From Anaerorhabdus sp964386325 (GTDB lineage Bacteria > Bacillota_I > Bacilli_A > Erysipelotrichales > Erysipelotrichaceae), in NCBI GenBank assembly GCA_964386325.1, contig CAYLQY010000015.1, positions 17,315 through 81,314 of the forward strand: a DNA stretch of 64,000 nucleotides. Reading direction: 5' to 3'. The translations under genes and the position numbers were made by a program. This document shows positions 18,692 to 27,351 of this stretch, piece by piece. The stretch's first letter is position 1. Each line of letters opens with the position of its first letter. The notes under the pieces are model-generated. The model was not told where the DNA came from and did not search any database. It saw nothing but the letters and a program-made list of their open reading frames with translations.

Positions 18692-20186
18692 TTGCATTTA
18701 CCCCCTTTTTTGCTCCCGTAGAATATAACATAACGTCTTTTTCATTTAATTCACTACGCTTTAACTCTGCTTGAATCTCTCCTTTGTATAACACAAAACA
18801 TCGATCAGCAACTTTATAGATTTCTGGAAATTCTGCACTGAATACGATGACTGACTTACCTTTACGTGCTAGTTCAAGTATTAAATGATAAATTTCAAAT
18901 TTAGCTCCTACGTCAATTCCTTGCGTCGGATTATCAAATAACATAATACTTGCATCAGCTTCTAACCAGCGTCCTAAAATTACTTTTTGTTGGTTTCCAC
19001 CTGATAAAGATGTAATTGGATTATTTGGATTTCCCACTTTAATCTTCATTGCTTCTTTTTCACGCATGAATCTTGCATCTTCTTCTTTATTACTAATCAA
19101 TAATTTTCTGAGTTTTGTATTGAAATACGCCATTGACATATTGTCATATATTGAAAGGTCATTGAAGATACCTCTTTCTTTACGCATACGTGGAACTAAT
19201 GCAACTCCACGTTTCATAAAGTCTATGATTTTGGCATTCTTCTTCATTTCTTTTTGATTAATTATAATTGTACCTGTGTATTTTTCTGCTCCAAATAGTG
19301 CATCGGCAATGGCTTCTCTACCTGATCCTTGTAGACCTGTTATTGCGATTATCTCACCTTTGCGCAAATCAAAATTAATATCATGAAACAACTCACTTGA
19401 AAAGTTTCTTACTGACAACATAATCTCTTCTTGACTACTATTTGCTTTGTTGTCAAACGAATCTTCTGCAAGGTTGTGTCCAATCATCATTTCCGTAATT
19501 TGGCTTTCTACAACATCACTGAAGTTTCCTTCTGATACATAGTTACCATCACGCATGATAAAATATGTTTTACATATTTCGAATAGTTCTGGCATCTTAT
19601 GTGATATGAAGATAAAACTAACACCTTCTTCACTCAATTGCCTCATGATATTGAACAAATTCTCAATTTCATTTGTAGATAATGCGGTTGTTGGTTCATC
19701 CATGATTATAAGTTCGGATTTAAATAATAGTGATTTAGCAATTTCTATTAATTGCTTTTCTGCTGCTTGTAAATCACCTACATATCCTAAAGGATCAACG
19801 TTAATTTTCATTCTATCGAATACTTCTTTACAACGGCTTATCATCTCTTTGTTTTGCGTAATTCCATTCTTAGTAATTTCTTGAGCGAGAAACATATTTT
19901 CTACAACTGTCATTTCATTACATAAGTTTAATTCTTGATGGATAAATCGAATTCCATATTTCCCTGCAACATGCGCATTCGCAATATTTACTTCTTTGCC
20001 ATCAATGTAAATTTTCCCTTTGGTAGGTTGTAGTGCACCTGCAAGTATATTCATCAATGTTGATTTACCAGCCCCATTTTCTCCTAGTAATCCAATGATA
20101 TCTTTAGAGTTAATTTTGAAGTCAACATTATTTACTGCACGTACTGGACCAAAGTCCATGACAATACCTTTCATTTCAACAAGCAT
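18684..20186 (-). CDS. Sugar ABC transporter ATP-binding protein, RbsA family
   Basis: 500 aa with two fused ATPase domains, as usual for CUT2 importers. The N-terminal half has Walker A GENGAGKST near residue 35 and Walker B LIIMDEPTTA; the C-terminal half has a degenerate P-loop GLQGSGRE near 290 and the signature LSGGNQQK. AAGGAG lies 7 nt before the ATG. It powers uptake of the operon's sugar. A strong hairpin lies in the 73-bp gap separating it from the binding-protein gene. Confidence 0.95.
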   Translation of the reverse strand: MLVEMKGIVMDFGPVRAVNNVDFKINSKDIIGLLGENGAGKSTLMNILAGALQPTKGKIYIDGKEVNIANAHVAGKYGIRFIHQELNLCNEMTVVENMFLAQEITKNGITQNKEMISRCKEVFDRMKINVDPLGYVGDLQAAEKQLIEIAKSLLFKSELIIMDEPTTALSTNEIENLFNIMRQLSEEGVSFIFISHKMPELFEICKTYFIMRDGNYVSEGNFSDVVESQITEMMIGHNLAEDSFDNKANSSQEEIMLSVRNFSSELFHDINFDLRKGEIIAITGLQGSGREAIADALFGAEKYTGTIIINQKEMKKNAKIIDFMKRGVALVPRMRKERGIFNDLSIYDNMSMAYFNTKLRKLLISNKEEDARFMREKEAMKIKVGNPNNPITSLSGGNQQKVILGRWLEADASIMLFDNPTQGIDVGAKFEIYHLILELARKGKSVIVFSAEFPEIYKVADRCFVLYKGEIQAELKRSELNEKDVMLYSTGAKKGVNANV

Positions 20187-20209
20187 ATTCTTACTCCTTT
20201 ATTTAAATA

Positions 20210-20238
20210 AGAAAGTCGGTCAGTGACGACCGACTTCC
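20210..20238 (-). promoter_or_regulatory. Intra-operon hairpin between binding protein and ATPase genes
   Basis: Perfect 9-bp stem AAGTCGGTC/GACCGACTT with a 6-nt loop, followed on the minus strand by TCTTATTT. The tail is weak for a full terminator. More likely a partial terminator or a 3'-end stabiliser that keeps binding-protein mRNA in excess, as in other binding-protein importers. Confidence 0.75.
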
Positions 20239-20259
20239 AACATCATCATCAAATTTTAA

Positions 20260-21354
20260 TTATTCGAAAATGCTGTAACGTTCTGTGAATATATCGCTTC
20301 CTCTATATCCTTCGAAATCAAACTTAACATCGCCACCTGCATTAGAAATTGCAAATGTAGGGATTAAGTAAACTCCGTCTGTTAATGTTGCACCTGTATA
20401 GTCAGAACCTTGTGCTGAAGCAATTCCTAAACGGATAGCTTCTCTAACCATACCTGGAGCAAAGTAATAAGTGATAAGTTTAACACCTAATTTAGTGTTT
20501 TCAAATTTGTCTAATGTTTCTTTACGTCCACCAATTGAAGTGATAAGTTTTAAATTACTTAAGTCAGCTCCACCTGTGTAAGCTTCTAATGCATTCATGA
20601 TACCATCAGAAATTTCATCATCGTGAGTAACGATTAAGTCTAAACTTTCGATTTCTTCTTTAGTTGATCCTGCTAACCATTCTTCCATTTGGTTTTGTGC
20701 AGTTTCAGAACTCCAGTTAGTTACGAATGTATCTTTCATTTGAACGAATTTAGCTGGATCAATTACATCATCCATACCTTGTGAACGTTGAACACCAACA
20801 GTTGATGCATCACCGATGAAACGTAAGTAATTAACTGCGTCATCATCTGCATAGAAAGTTGTTAAGTAGTTACCCATTTGAGTACCGATACCAACGTTGT
20901 CTCCCATGATGTCGCCAACAAATGTATCAGCTGTAAAACCATCGATTAAACGGTCATAGATAACAAGTTTTACACCTGCATCTGTAATAGATTGTGCAGC
21001 ACTACGTAGAGCTTCACCTTCCATTGGCCATAAAACGATAACGTCTGGGTTAGCACTTGATAATAAATTTTCGATTGATGTGATTTGATCAGAAGCTTCT
21101 AAGCCATCTTTAACGATAACTTCGATGTTTTGACCACTTGCATTAATTGCCTCTGCTTCTTTTTTAGCATGTGCTAAACTTTCTCCAGTAAAACCATGGT
21201 CTCCTGAAGGAACTACAACGCCAATAACGATTTTGTCGCCAGTGGCAGCACCACCATCAGTTGGTGCAGGAGTTTCAGTTTTTGGTGTTGTTGAACAAGC
21301 ACCAAGAGCTAAAGCTAATAATGATACTAATAAAACTTTTAAACCTTTTTTCAT
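20260..21354 (-). CDS. Sugar ABC transporter substrate-binding lipoprotein, RbsB/XylF-like
   Basis: 364 aa. The start is set at 21354 (MKKGLKVLLVSLLALALGAC), with AGAGGA 7 nt upstream; the longer reading frame has no signal peptide. Lipobox LGAC places the anchored cysteine at residue 20, followed by a Thr/Pro-rich tether. The mature part is a periplasmic-binding-protein fold: IVIGVVVPSGDHGFTGESLAH, VIVLWPMEG, VTHDDEISDGIMNAL. It captures a monosaccharide or related polyol for the permease; identity unknown. Second gene of the LacI-led operon, 52 bp after the regulator. Confidence 0.93.
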   Translation of the reverse strand: MKKGLKVLLVSLLALALGACSTTPKTETPAPTDGGAATGDKIVIGVVVPSGDHGFTGESLAHAKKEAEAINASGQNIEVIVKDGLEASDQITSIENLLSSANPDVIVLWPMEGEALRSAAQSITDAGVKLVIYDRLIDGFTADTFVGDIMGDNVGIGTQMGNYLTTFYADDDAVNYLRFIGDASTVGVQRSQGMDDVIDPAKFVQMKDTFVTNWSSETAQNQMEEWLAGSTKEEIESLDLIVTHDDEISDGIMNALEAYTGGADLSNLKLITSIGGRKETLDKFENTKLGVKLITYYFAPGMVREAIRLGIASAQGSDYTGATLTDGVYLIPTFAISNAGGDVKFDFEGYRGSDIFTERYSIFE

Positions 21355-21406
21355 CTTTCTTTCCTCTCTTTGATTTATGATTAACGAGTAACCTCGTAAA
21401 ATCCAA

Positions 21407-22423
21407 TTACACTTGAGCAGTTGAGCCACGTACCACAAGCTCATGTTTTAAGATTTCAACGGTTGGTTCTAAGTCTGGGTTCATTAGCTTTTCTTGAATT
21501 TTTTCCATCGCAACTTCACCAAGTTGATAACAAGGTTGGTTGACTGTGGATATTTGTGGAACCATCATTTCAGAATACTCTAGATTATCAAATCCTAGAA
21601 TTGATACATCATTAGGTACATCCAGCCCACATTCACGAGCTCCATAAATTGCCCCTAACGCTAAGATATCTGAGATACAGAATAATGCATCTACATGGTT
21701 TTTCTTTGAGAATAAATCTTTAGCTTGGCTTCTAGCACTGGAGAAGGAATAGTCTTTAGATGCATAGACAATATTTTTTTCTGCATCTTCTATACCATGT
21801 GCACGACATGCATCGATAAAACCTTGCTTACGAAGTTTAGTAGAAATGTAATCATTGACACTACTCATCATGCCCACTTTTTTATGCCCAATATTGATTA
21901 AGTACTCTGTTGCTTCATAAGCAGCTTTGTAATTATCAATTGAAACACGATCGATTTCTAATTCTGGATTGTATTCACTGCAGAATACAACTGGATATTT
22001 CTTGACATAGGGTAACAATGCATCGTTATCCACATTCGTTGCAAGAATAATCGCAGCATCTGCACGTCGACTATCCAAAATTTTCATCAACTCCAGTTCT
22101 TCATCTTTATCACCATTAGTACTGCAAACAAATGTACTACATTCATATTTTCTTGCTGTCTCGCTAATGCCTTTGATAATATTTGAATAATATGGATTGG
22201 TCATATTCGGTGCTATCACTAAAATTGCACCACTAGTATTTCTTCTTAAGTTTCTTGCGGATAGATTTGGTTCATACGCTAACTCTTCTACTGCCTTAAG
22301 AACTTTTTCTCTTGTTTCTGGATTTACGAAGCAAGTATTATTAATGACTCTTGAAACTGTTGCCACTGAAACACCTGCCAATTTCGATACATCACTAATT
22401 TTTACATTTGAACTCTTGTCCAT
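21407..22423 (-). CDS. LacI family transcriptional regulator
   Basis: 338 aa from the ATG at 22423, 7 nt after GAGG; a GTG two codons upstream is less likely. The N-terminal helix-turn-helix (ISDVSKLAGVSVATVSRVIN) and hinge (ARNLRR) are followed by a ribose-binding-protein-like effector domain. First gene of the operon, so it probably autoregulates and derepresses when the transported sugar binds. Candidate operators are the palindrome at 22434-22451 and the tandem sites at 22535-22561. Confidence 0.93.
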   Translation of the reverse strand: MDKSSNVKISDVSKLAGVSVATVSRVINNTCFVNPETREKVLKAVEELAYEPNLSARNLRRNTSGAILVIAPNMTNPYYSNIIKGISETARKYECSTFVCSTNGDKDEELELMKILDSRRADAAIILATNVDNDALLPYVKKYPVVFCSEYNPELEIDRVSIDNYKAAYEATEYLINIGHKKVGMMSSVNDYISTKLRKQGFIDACRAHGIEDAEKNIVYASKDYSFSSARSQAKDLFSKKNHVDALFCISDILALGAIYGARECGLDVPNDVSILGFDNLEYSEMMVPQISTVNQPCYQLGEVAMEKIQEKLMNPDLEPTVEILKHELVVRGSTAQV

Positions 22424-22433
22424 TTTCACACCT

Positions 22434-22451
22434 CATGTAATCCATTACATG
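22434..22451. promoter_or_regulatory. Palindrome overlapping the 5' UTR of the LacI gene
   Basis: Perfect inverted repeat CATGTAA-TCCA-TTACATG just downstream of the predicted start site and touching the SD of the regulator. It could be a DNA operator or an RNA hairpin that hides the ribosome-binding site. Confidence 0.65.
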
Positions 22452-22463
22452 AACCTCTAAAAA

Positions 22464-22492
22464 AATATAACTTTTTTATTAAAGTTCATCAA
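22464..22492 (-). promoter_or_regulatory. Sigma-A promoter of the LacI/sugar ABC operon
   Basis: Minus-strand -35 TTGATG at 22487-22492, 17-bp spacer, -10 TATATT at 22464-22469. Confidence 0.7.
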
Positions 22493-22534
22493 AATCTATT
22501 TCATGTTTCTAAATTACCATATGTTTTTTATTTT

Positions 22535-22561
22535 TGCAAGCGGTTTCTGTAATCGATTTCA
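22535..22561. promoter_or_regulatory. Tandem LacI/CcpA-type operators
   Basis: TGTAATCGATTTCA (22548-22561) matches the catabolite-responsive element consensus TGWAANCGNTNWCA at every position. The adjoining TGCAAGCGGTTTCT (22535-22548) matches 12 of 14. They share one base and are centred 13 bp apart, about 43 bp upstream of the operon -35 box. They may bind CcpA, the local LacI protein, or both. Confidence 0.7.
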
Positions 22562-22741
22562 TTCTTTTGTGAATTTTTAATCAAGAGTACATTTAAAAAA
22601 TCCTTTTATAATCGCTTATTTTTAAATTTTAGCATTATTGAAAATAATTTATAAATATTTAGCATTTTAGCAAGAATAAGGTATAAAATACACTAATTTT
22701 TATCGAAAATGGTAAAATAGATATACCGAAAGGAGAATTAT

Positions 22742-23434
22742 ATGAAACTATTCAATTTCAAAAAAGAACCTCAAACAGTTATTGTATGTATTCATGGCTT
22801 TGGACAAAGACAACAAGATGAATTTATTCCCCTTGTTAACTATTTCAAAAAGTATGAAGTGATAATCCCTGAGTTATATGATATCCATGATCCCCGTGAT
22901 GATGAATGGGTTGATTGGGTACACCGTGCTGAACACGTTCTCGATGAAGCTGCTAGCCAAGGCAAGCGCATCATATTGATCGGATTTTCTATGGGTGGTG
23001 TTTTAGCAAGTTATTGTGCATCTAAAGCAAATGTTGAAAAATTAGTATTAATCGCACCTGCTTTCGAATATGTTAATCTATCCAATGCAACTGGTTTTGT
23101 AACATCATTATTTGAGAAAAAAGAAGAATCTTCTTCCTCTTATCCTGAGTTACCACCAAACTTTACAATTACATTTGCAAATCTTGTTAATCATTGTCGA
23201 CCTGCGATAGAAGATATTCCAATACCTACGCTTATTATTCATGGTAGTGATGATGATGTAATCTTGCATACTTCAAGTAAAAAGTTTATCAAAAAAATTC
23301 CTACAGAGGAAAAAGCTTTGATTACTATCGAGGGTGTTAAACACCGTGTGTTAGATCATCCTATTGGTGGAAAAATCGCTTTAGAAAATATTCAGCTTTT
23401 CTTAGAAGACAAAATTATAACAAAAAAGAAGTAG
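22742..23434 (+). CDS. Alpha/beta hydrolase (carboxylesterase-like)
   Basis: 230 aa. Nucleophile elbow GFSMG near residue 83 (Ser), acid DDDV after HGS near 180 and histidine in GVKHRVLDHP near 203 make a plausible Ser-Asp-His triad. The fold resembles small bacterial carboxylesterases and monoacylglycerol lipases. AAAGGAG lies 6 nt before the ATG. Monocistronic, divergent from the LacI operon and convergent with the HAD gene; substrate unknown. A TAAAAT -10-like element is present at about 22712-22717, without a good -35. Confidence 0.88.
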   Translation: MKLFNFKKEPQTVIVCIHGFGQRQQDEFIPLVNYFKKYEVIIPELYDIHDPRDDEWVDWVHRAEHVLDEAASQGKRIILIGFSMGGVLASYCASKANVEKLVLIAPAFEYVNLSNATGFVTSLFEKKEESSSSYPELPPNFTITFANLVNHCRPAIEDIPIPTLIIHGSDDDVILHTSSKKFIKKIPTEEKALITIEGVKHRVLDHPIGGKIALENIQLFLEDKIITKKK

Positions 23435-23460
23435 TCACTATCGTTGTGATTACTTCTTTT
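23424..23460. terminator. Bidirectional terminator between convergent genes
   Basis: 15-bp stem from AAAAGAAGTAGTCAC pairing with GTGATTACTTCTTTT (one G-T), with an A-tract on the left and a T-tract on the right so it works both ways. Stop codons of both neighbouring genes lie inside it. Confidence 0.92.
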
Positions 23461-24130
23461 CAATTTCATGAATAGCATTCAAGATATCTGTGAATTCACG
23501 AATACGAACAACATCAGTATCGCATTGTCTTTCTTGATCATTCCAAATCCACACTGGAACACATCCCGCAAGATGTGCACCATAAACATCAGCATAGAAG
23601 GTATCTCCTACATAGACCATCTCACTTGGCTCAACACCCAATTGTCGACATGATTCATGGAAGATTCTTGGATCAGGTTTATGCACTCCTAAATCACCAG
23701 AAACAATTACAGAATCAAAATATTCATATAAGTCGCAATATTTTAATTTACTGTGCTGTGTTTGAGAATTACCGTTTGTGATACACCCTACTTTATAGTT
23801 CTCTCTTAATTTAATTAATGTTTCTTTTACACCATCTCTTAGTATTGAAAACGAATGAAAATCTTCCAACCATTTCTTCGTTAAGATATCCACTAACGCT
23901 TCATCCAAATCATAAGTTTTAACTAATTGCGTATAAACATAATCTTTATTTATCGTACCATATTGATCCCAAGTAAGTAAGTTTTGCACTACACTTTCAA
24001 ACTCGATTGTATTTTCTTTTAAATCTGGAAAAACATAGCGAACATCACTTTTATATTTATCATAAGCACACTTTGGACGACAAGATAATGTGCCATCAAA
24101 ATCAAATACAATTGCCTTAATTTTTGTCAT
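23450..24130 (-). CDS. HAD superfamily hydrolase (subfamily IA)
   Basis: 226 aa with all four HAD motifs: DFDGT (residues 10-14), TNGNSQTQ near 118, KPDPRIF near 153 and VGDTFYADV near 175. A helical cap sits between motifs I and II. Likely a phosphatase for a small sugar phosphate or nucleotide. Last gene before the bidirectional terminator; 41 bp separate it from the MATE gene and no terminator was seen between them, so they may share a transcript. Confidence 0.9.
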   Translation of the reverse strand: MTKIKAIVFDFDGTLSCRPKCAYDKYKSDVRYVFPDLKENTIEFESVVQNLLTWDQYGTINKDYVYTQLVKTYDLDEALVDILTKKWLEDFHSFSILRDGVKETLIKLRENYKVGCITNGNSQTQHSKLKYCDLYEYFDSVIVSGDLGVHKPDPRIFHESCRQLGVEPSEMVYVGDTFYADVYGAHLAGCVPVWIWNDQERQCDTDVVRIREFTDILNAIHEIEKK

Positions 24131-24171
24131 ATTATTACCTCGTTGTTTTATTATACGTGATTATCATTAAT

Positions 24172-25503
24172 TTAGAAATACATATATTCATTTTTAGAAC
24201 GCACTAAACAAATAATAGAAATAGCTAAACCTAAAAATTCTGCCAATGGAACGGATAGCCAAATACCATTATACCCAATGATTTGTGGCAAAAATAAAAT
24301 TGATAACACAAGAAAAACAAAGGTTCTCAACATTGAAATGAAGGCTGAAATTTTACCGTTTGAAAACGCAGTGAATAAAGCTGAAGCAAAAATATTAAAC
24401 CCAGTAAATGCGAAACTTATCGCAAATAACATGAATCCTTCTTTCGCAATATTGAATACTTCAGTATGTGGTCTTGCGAAGATTCCGATTAATAAATCTT
24501 CGAATTGCATTGATACAACCATCATTAATATTGACGAAATGAATATAATTAACATACTCATTTTAAAGTATTTTTTTATTTTAACATAATTCTTTTCACC
24601 ATAATTGTAACTAAATATCGGCCCAACCCCTTGTGAATAACCAATAAAAATAGAGGTTAATAAAAACTGTGCGTATAAAATAATTGTTATGGCTGCTACT
24701 CCATTTTCACCTAAATACTTAAGCATCATAACATTAAATAAAAAGGTTGTTACTGAGATTGATAAATTTGTAATCATTTCCGAAGATCCGTTTGTACAAG
24801 TTTTAATTAAGACATGTGAACGTAAAACTGGTTTTACAAAATGTAACAATGTCTTCTTTTTAATACCAAAATAATAAATTCCATAAATCGCTGGAATTGA
24901 ATAACCAATCCCTGTCGCAATTGCCGCTCCACTGATACCCATTTGCATCAATGCTACAAAAACATAATCTAAAACAATATTCGCAACTCCACCAATCAAT
25001 GTGGCAATAAGTCCTAACTGTGGCTTTCCAGCTGTTACAAAAAAGTTTTGAAATAGCATTTGAAATATCGCCATGGGTGTAAATAGTATGATGATAATAG
25101 CATAGTCACGGCAATAATCAAACAACTTATCTGTTGCTCCTAATAACAAAATAATTTCATCAATAAATAACACACCGACAATCGCTATGATAACACCAAT
25201 TATCAGTCCAAAAACACATATCAAACTAAAGTTTTCACGAGCTTCCTGATTCTTTCCTTCACCCATATTTTTCGCTATAATCGCACTGCCACCTGTTCCC
25301 AACATGATTGCCACCGCAACAACAATACTTACTGCGGGATATACAATATTAATTGCTGATAGTGCATAATCATTAATCAAGTTTGATACGAATACACCAT
25401 CTACCATCGTATATAATGCCATGAATATCATCATCATGGTCGGTGCAAATGTAAACTTTAATAATGTCCAAATTGTAAAATCTTTTCCCAAACTATTCTT
25501 CAT
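24172..25503 (-). CDS. MATE family multidrug efflux transporter
   Basis: 443 aa with about 12 hydrophobic segments. Typical MATE sequences include FALYTMVDGVFVS-like text near residue 30 (MVDGVFVSNLI), GTGGSAIIAKNMGEGK near 74 and YNYGEKNY near 285. These carriers export cationic drugs using Na+ or H+ gradients. The start codon lies within the 3' end of the MarR gene (11-bp overlap), so the pair is co-translated and the pump is presumably controlled by that repressor. Confidence 0.92.
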   Translation of the reverse strand: MKNSLGKDFTIWTLLKFTFAPTMMMIFMALYTMVDGVFVSNLINDYALSAINIVYPAVSIVVAVAIMLGTGGSAIIAKNMGEGKNQEARENFSLICVFGLIIGVIIAIVGVLFIDEIILLLGATDKLFDYCRDYAIIIILFTPMAIFQMLFQNFFVTAGKPQLGLIATLIGGVANIVLDYVFVALMQMGISGAAIATGIGYSIPAIYGIYYFGIKKKTLLHFVKPVLRSHVLIKTCTNGSSEMITNLSISVTTFLFNVMMLKYLGENGVAAITIILYAQFLLTSIFIGYSQGVGPIFSYNYGEKNYVKIKKYFKMSMLIIFISSILMMVVSMQFEDLLIGIFARPHTEVFNIAKEGFMLFAISFAFTGFNIFASALFTAFSNGKISAFISMLRTFVFLVLSILFLPQIIGYNGIWLSVPLAEFLGLAISIICLVRSKNEYMYF

Positions 25504-25933
25504 CTTCCATCACTCTTATATATTCATTTTGGATATCCTGAAGGATATCACTAAATATTTTTCTCTCCTCTATACTATATTTCTTCTCAATGCTTTCAAT
25601 ACTTCTTACTAATGCCTTCTCATATTGCTTATAGTACGGCTCACAATCATCACTAATTTTTAAATAAAAAACTCTTTTATCTTCTTCACTTTGAATTTTC
25701 TCAACAAGTCCTTGTTTAATTAACTCATTTACCTTGAGTGTTACTGCAGCTTTTGATATTCCCAATTTATCTGCAAGTAAACTTCCTGTACATAATGGAA
25801 TCAATTTTATCAAATCTAAATACAACAAAGAATTGTAACTAATTTCCCAGCCTTCTTCTTTATGATTCATAATGTATAATTCGTTTAATGTAATTTGATA
25901 ATGATAGTTTTTAATCACTCTTTTTAATTCCAT
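25493..25933 (-). CDS. MarR family transcriptional regulator
   Basis: 146 aa from the ATG at 25933, with GAGGTGG just upstream; the longer frame would use a TTG. The winged-helix core is visible as LADKLGISKAAVTLKVNELIKQ followed by the wing KIQSEEDKRVFYLKIS. It overlaps the MATE gene and sits behind a 24-bp palindromic operator that covers its own -10 region, so it probably represses itself and the pump until a ligand binds. Confidence 0.93.
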   Translation of the reverse strand: MELKRVIKNYHYQITLNELYIMNHKEEGWEISYNSLLYLDLIKLIPLCTGSLLADKLGISKAAVTLKVNELIKQGLVEKIQSEEDKRVFYLKISDDCEPYYKQYEKALVRSIESIEKKYSIEERKIFSDILQDIQNEYIRVMEDEE

Positions 25934-25943
25934 AATCCACCTC

Positions 25944-25967
25944 AATAGTTAAGTCAACTTAACTATT
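25944..25967. promoter_or_regulatory. MarR-type palindromic operator
   Basis: AATAGTTAAGT-CA-ACTTAACTATT: perfect 11-bp inverted repeat around a CA centre, between the -10 box and the SD of the MarR gene. Size, position and AGTTAAGT half-site fit MarR operators. Confidence 0.88.
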
Positions 25968-25993
25968 TTATATGATTTTTCTACTATTAGCAA
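25965..25993 (-). promoter_or_regulatory. Promoter of the MarR-MATE operon
   Basis: Minus-strand -35 TTGCTA at 25988-25993, 17-bp spacer, -10 TAAAAT at 25965-25970, the latter touching the palindromic operator. Confidence 0.75.
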
Positions 25994-26040
25994 GTTATCC
26001 GTTAGAAACATATTATTTACCCTATCCCTAGCACTAAAGC

Positions 26041-26070
26041 ACAAAAAAACTCAAGATTTCTCTTGAGTTT
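26041..26070 (-). terminator. Intrinsic terminator after tuf
   Basis: 10-bp stem AAACTCAAGA/TCTTGAGTTT with a 4-nt loop, then TTTTGTGC on the minus strand. Ends the str operon about 16 bp after the tuf stop. Confidence 0.92.
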
Positions 26071-26086
26071 ATTGTTTATCAATTTC

Positions 26087-27271
26087 TTATTTAATGATTT
26101 CGATAACGTTTCCAGAACCTACAGTTCTTCCACCTTCACGGATAGAGAATTTAGTTCCTTGTTCAACAGCGATTGGCGCGATTAATTCAACTGTCATTTC
26201 GATGTTGTCTCCTGGCATAACCATTTCAACACCTTCAGGAAGTTTTACAACTCCTGTAACATCAGTAGTACGGAAATAGAATTGAGGACGGTAGTTTGTA
26301 ACGAATGGTGTATGACGTCCACCTTCTTCTTTAGTTAATACGTATACTTGAGCTTTGAAAGCTGTATGTGGAGTAACTGATCCAGGTTTAGCTAGACATT
26401 GTCCACGTTCGATTTCATCACGAGAAACACCACGTAATAATGCACCGATGTTGTCTCCTGCTTCAGCATAGTCTAATAATTTACGGAACATTTCGATACC
26501 AGTAACAACTGATTTTTTAGTATCATGAATACCAACGATTTCGATTTCTTCGTTAAGGTTTAAGTGTCCACGTTCAACACGTCCAGTAGCAACTGTACCA
26601 CGACCTGTAATTGTAAATACGTCTTCAACAGCCATTAAGAATGGTTTGTCTGTTTCATGAGTTGGTGTAGGAATCCATTCATCAACTGCATTCATTAATT
26701 CAACGATTTTTTCTTCCCATTTTGCATCACCTTCAAGAGATTTTAATGCAGAACCACGGATGATTGGAGTTTCATCTCCATCAAAACCGTAAGCAGAAAG
26801 AAGTTCACGTACTTCCATTTCAACAAGGTCGATTAATTCTTCATCTTCAACCATGTCGCATTTGTTTAGGAATACTACCATTCTTGGAACACCTACTTGA
26901 CGAGCAAGTAAGATATGTTCACGAGTTTGAGGCATTGGTCCATCAGTAGCAGCAACAACAAGGATTGAACCATCCATTTGTGCAGCTCCTGTAATCATGT
27001 TTTTGATGTAGTCAGCATGGCCTGGGCAGTCAACGTGTGCATAGTGACGAGCATCTGTTTCATACTCAACGTGTGCAGTATTGATTGTAATACCACGTTC
27101 TCTTTCTTCAGGTGCTCCATCGATTTGGTCATAAGCTTTAGCTTCAGCTTTTCCTGATTTTGCTAAAAAGTTTGTAATAGCAGCAGTTAATGTTGTTTTA
27201 CCATGGTCAACGTGGCCAATAGTACCAATATTAACGTGTTCTTTACTTCTGTCAAATTTTTGTTTTGCCAT
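26087..27271 (-). CDS. tuf: Elongation factor Tu
   Basis: 394 aa, standard length. GTPase motifs are all present: GHVDHGKTT (G1, near 19), DCPGHADY (G3, near 81) and NKCDMV (G4, near 136), followed by beta-barrel domains 2 and 3. Delivers aminoacyl-tRNA to the ribosome. AGGAGG precedes the ATG. Last gene of the str operon, with an extra promoter of its own in the 80-bp gap after fusA. Confidence 0.99.
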   Translation of the reverse strand: MAKQKFDRSKEHVNIGTIGHVDHGKTTLTAAITNFLAKSGKAEAKAYDQIDGAPEERERGITINTAHVEYETDARHYAHVDCPGHADYIKNMITGAAQMDGSILVVAATDGPMPQTREHILLARQVGVPRMVVFLNKCDMVEDEELIDLVEMEVRELLSAYGFDGDETPIIRGSALKSLEGDAKWEEKIVELMNAVDEWIPTPTHETDKPFLMAVEDVFTITGRGTVATGRVERGHLNLNEEIEIVGIHDTKKSVVTGIEMFRKLLDYAEAGDNIGALLRGVSRDEIERGQCLAKPGSVTPHTAFKAQVYVLTKEEGGRHTPFVTNYRPQFYFRTTDVTGVVKLPEGVEMVMPGDNIEMTVELIAPIAVEQGTKFSIREGGRTVGSGNVIEIIK

Positions 27272-27312
27272 TGTGCAAATTCCTCCTAATTTTTATATGT
27301 ACAGCCAAATAT

Positions 27313-27341
27313 ATTTTAAGATAAACACTTAAATAATGCAA
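27313..27341 (-). promoter_or_regulatory. Internal promoter for tuf
   Basis: Minus-strand -35 TTGCAT at 27336-27341, 17-bp spacer, -10 TAAAAT at 27313-27318, in the fusA-tuf gap. It would boost tuf above the rest of the operon. Confidence 0.65.
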
Positions 27342-27351
27342 TATTTATCGA

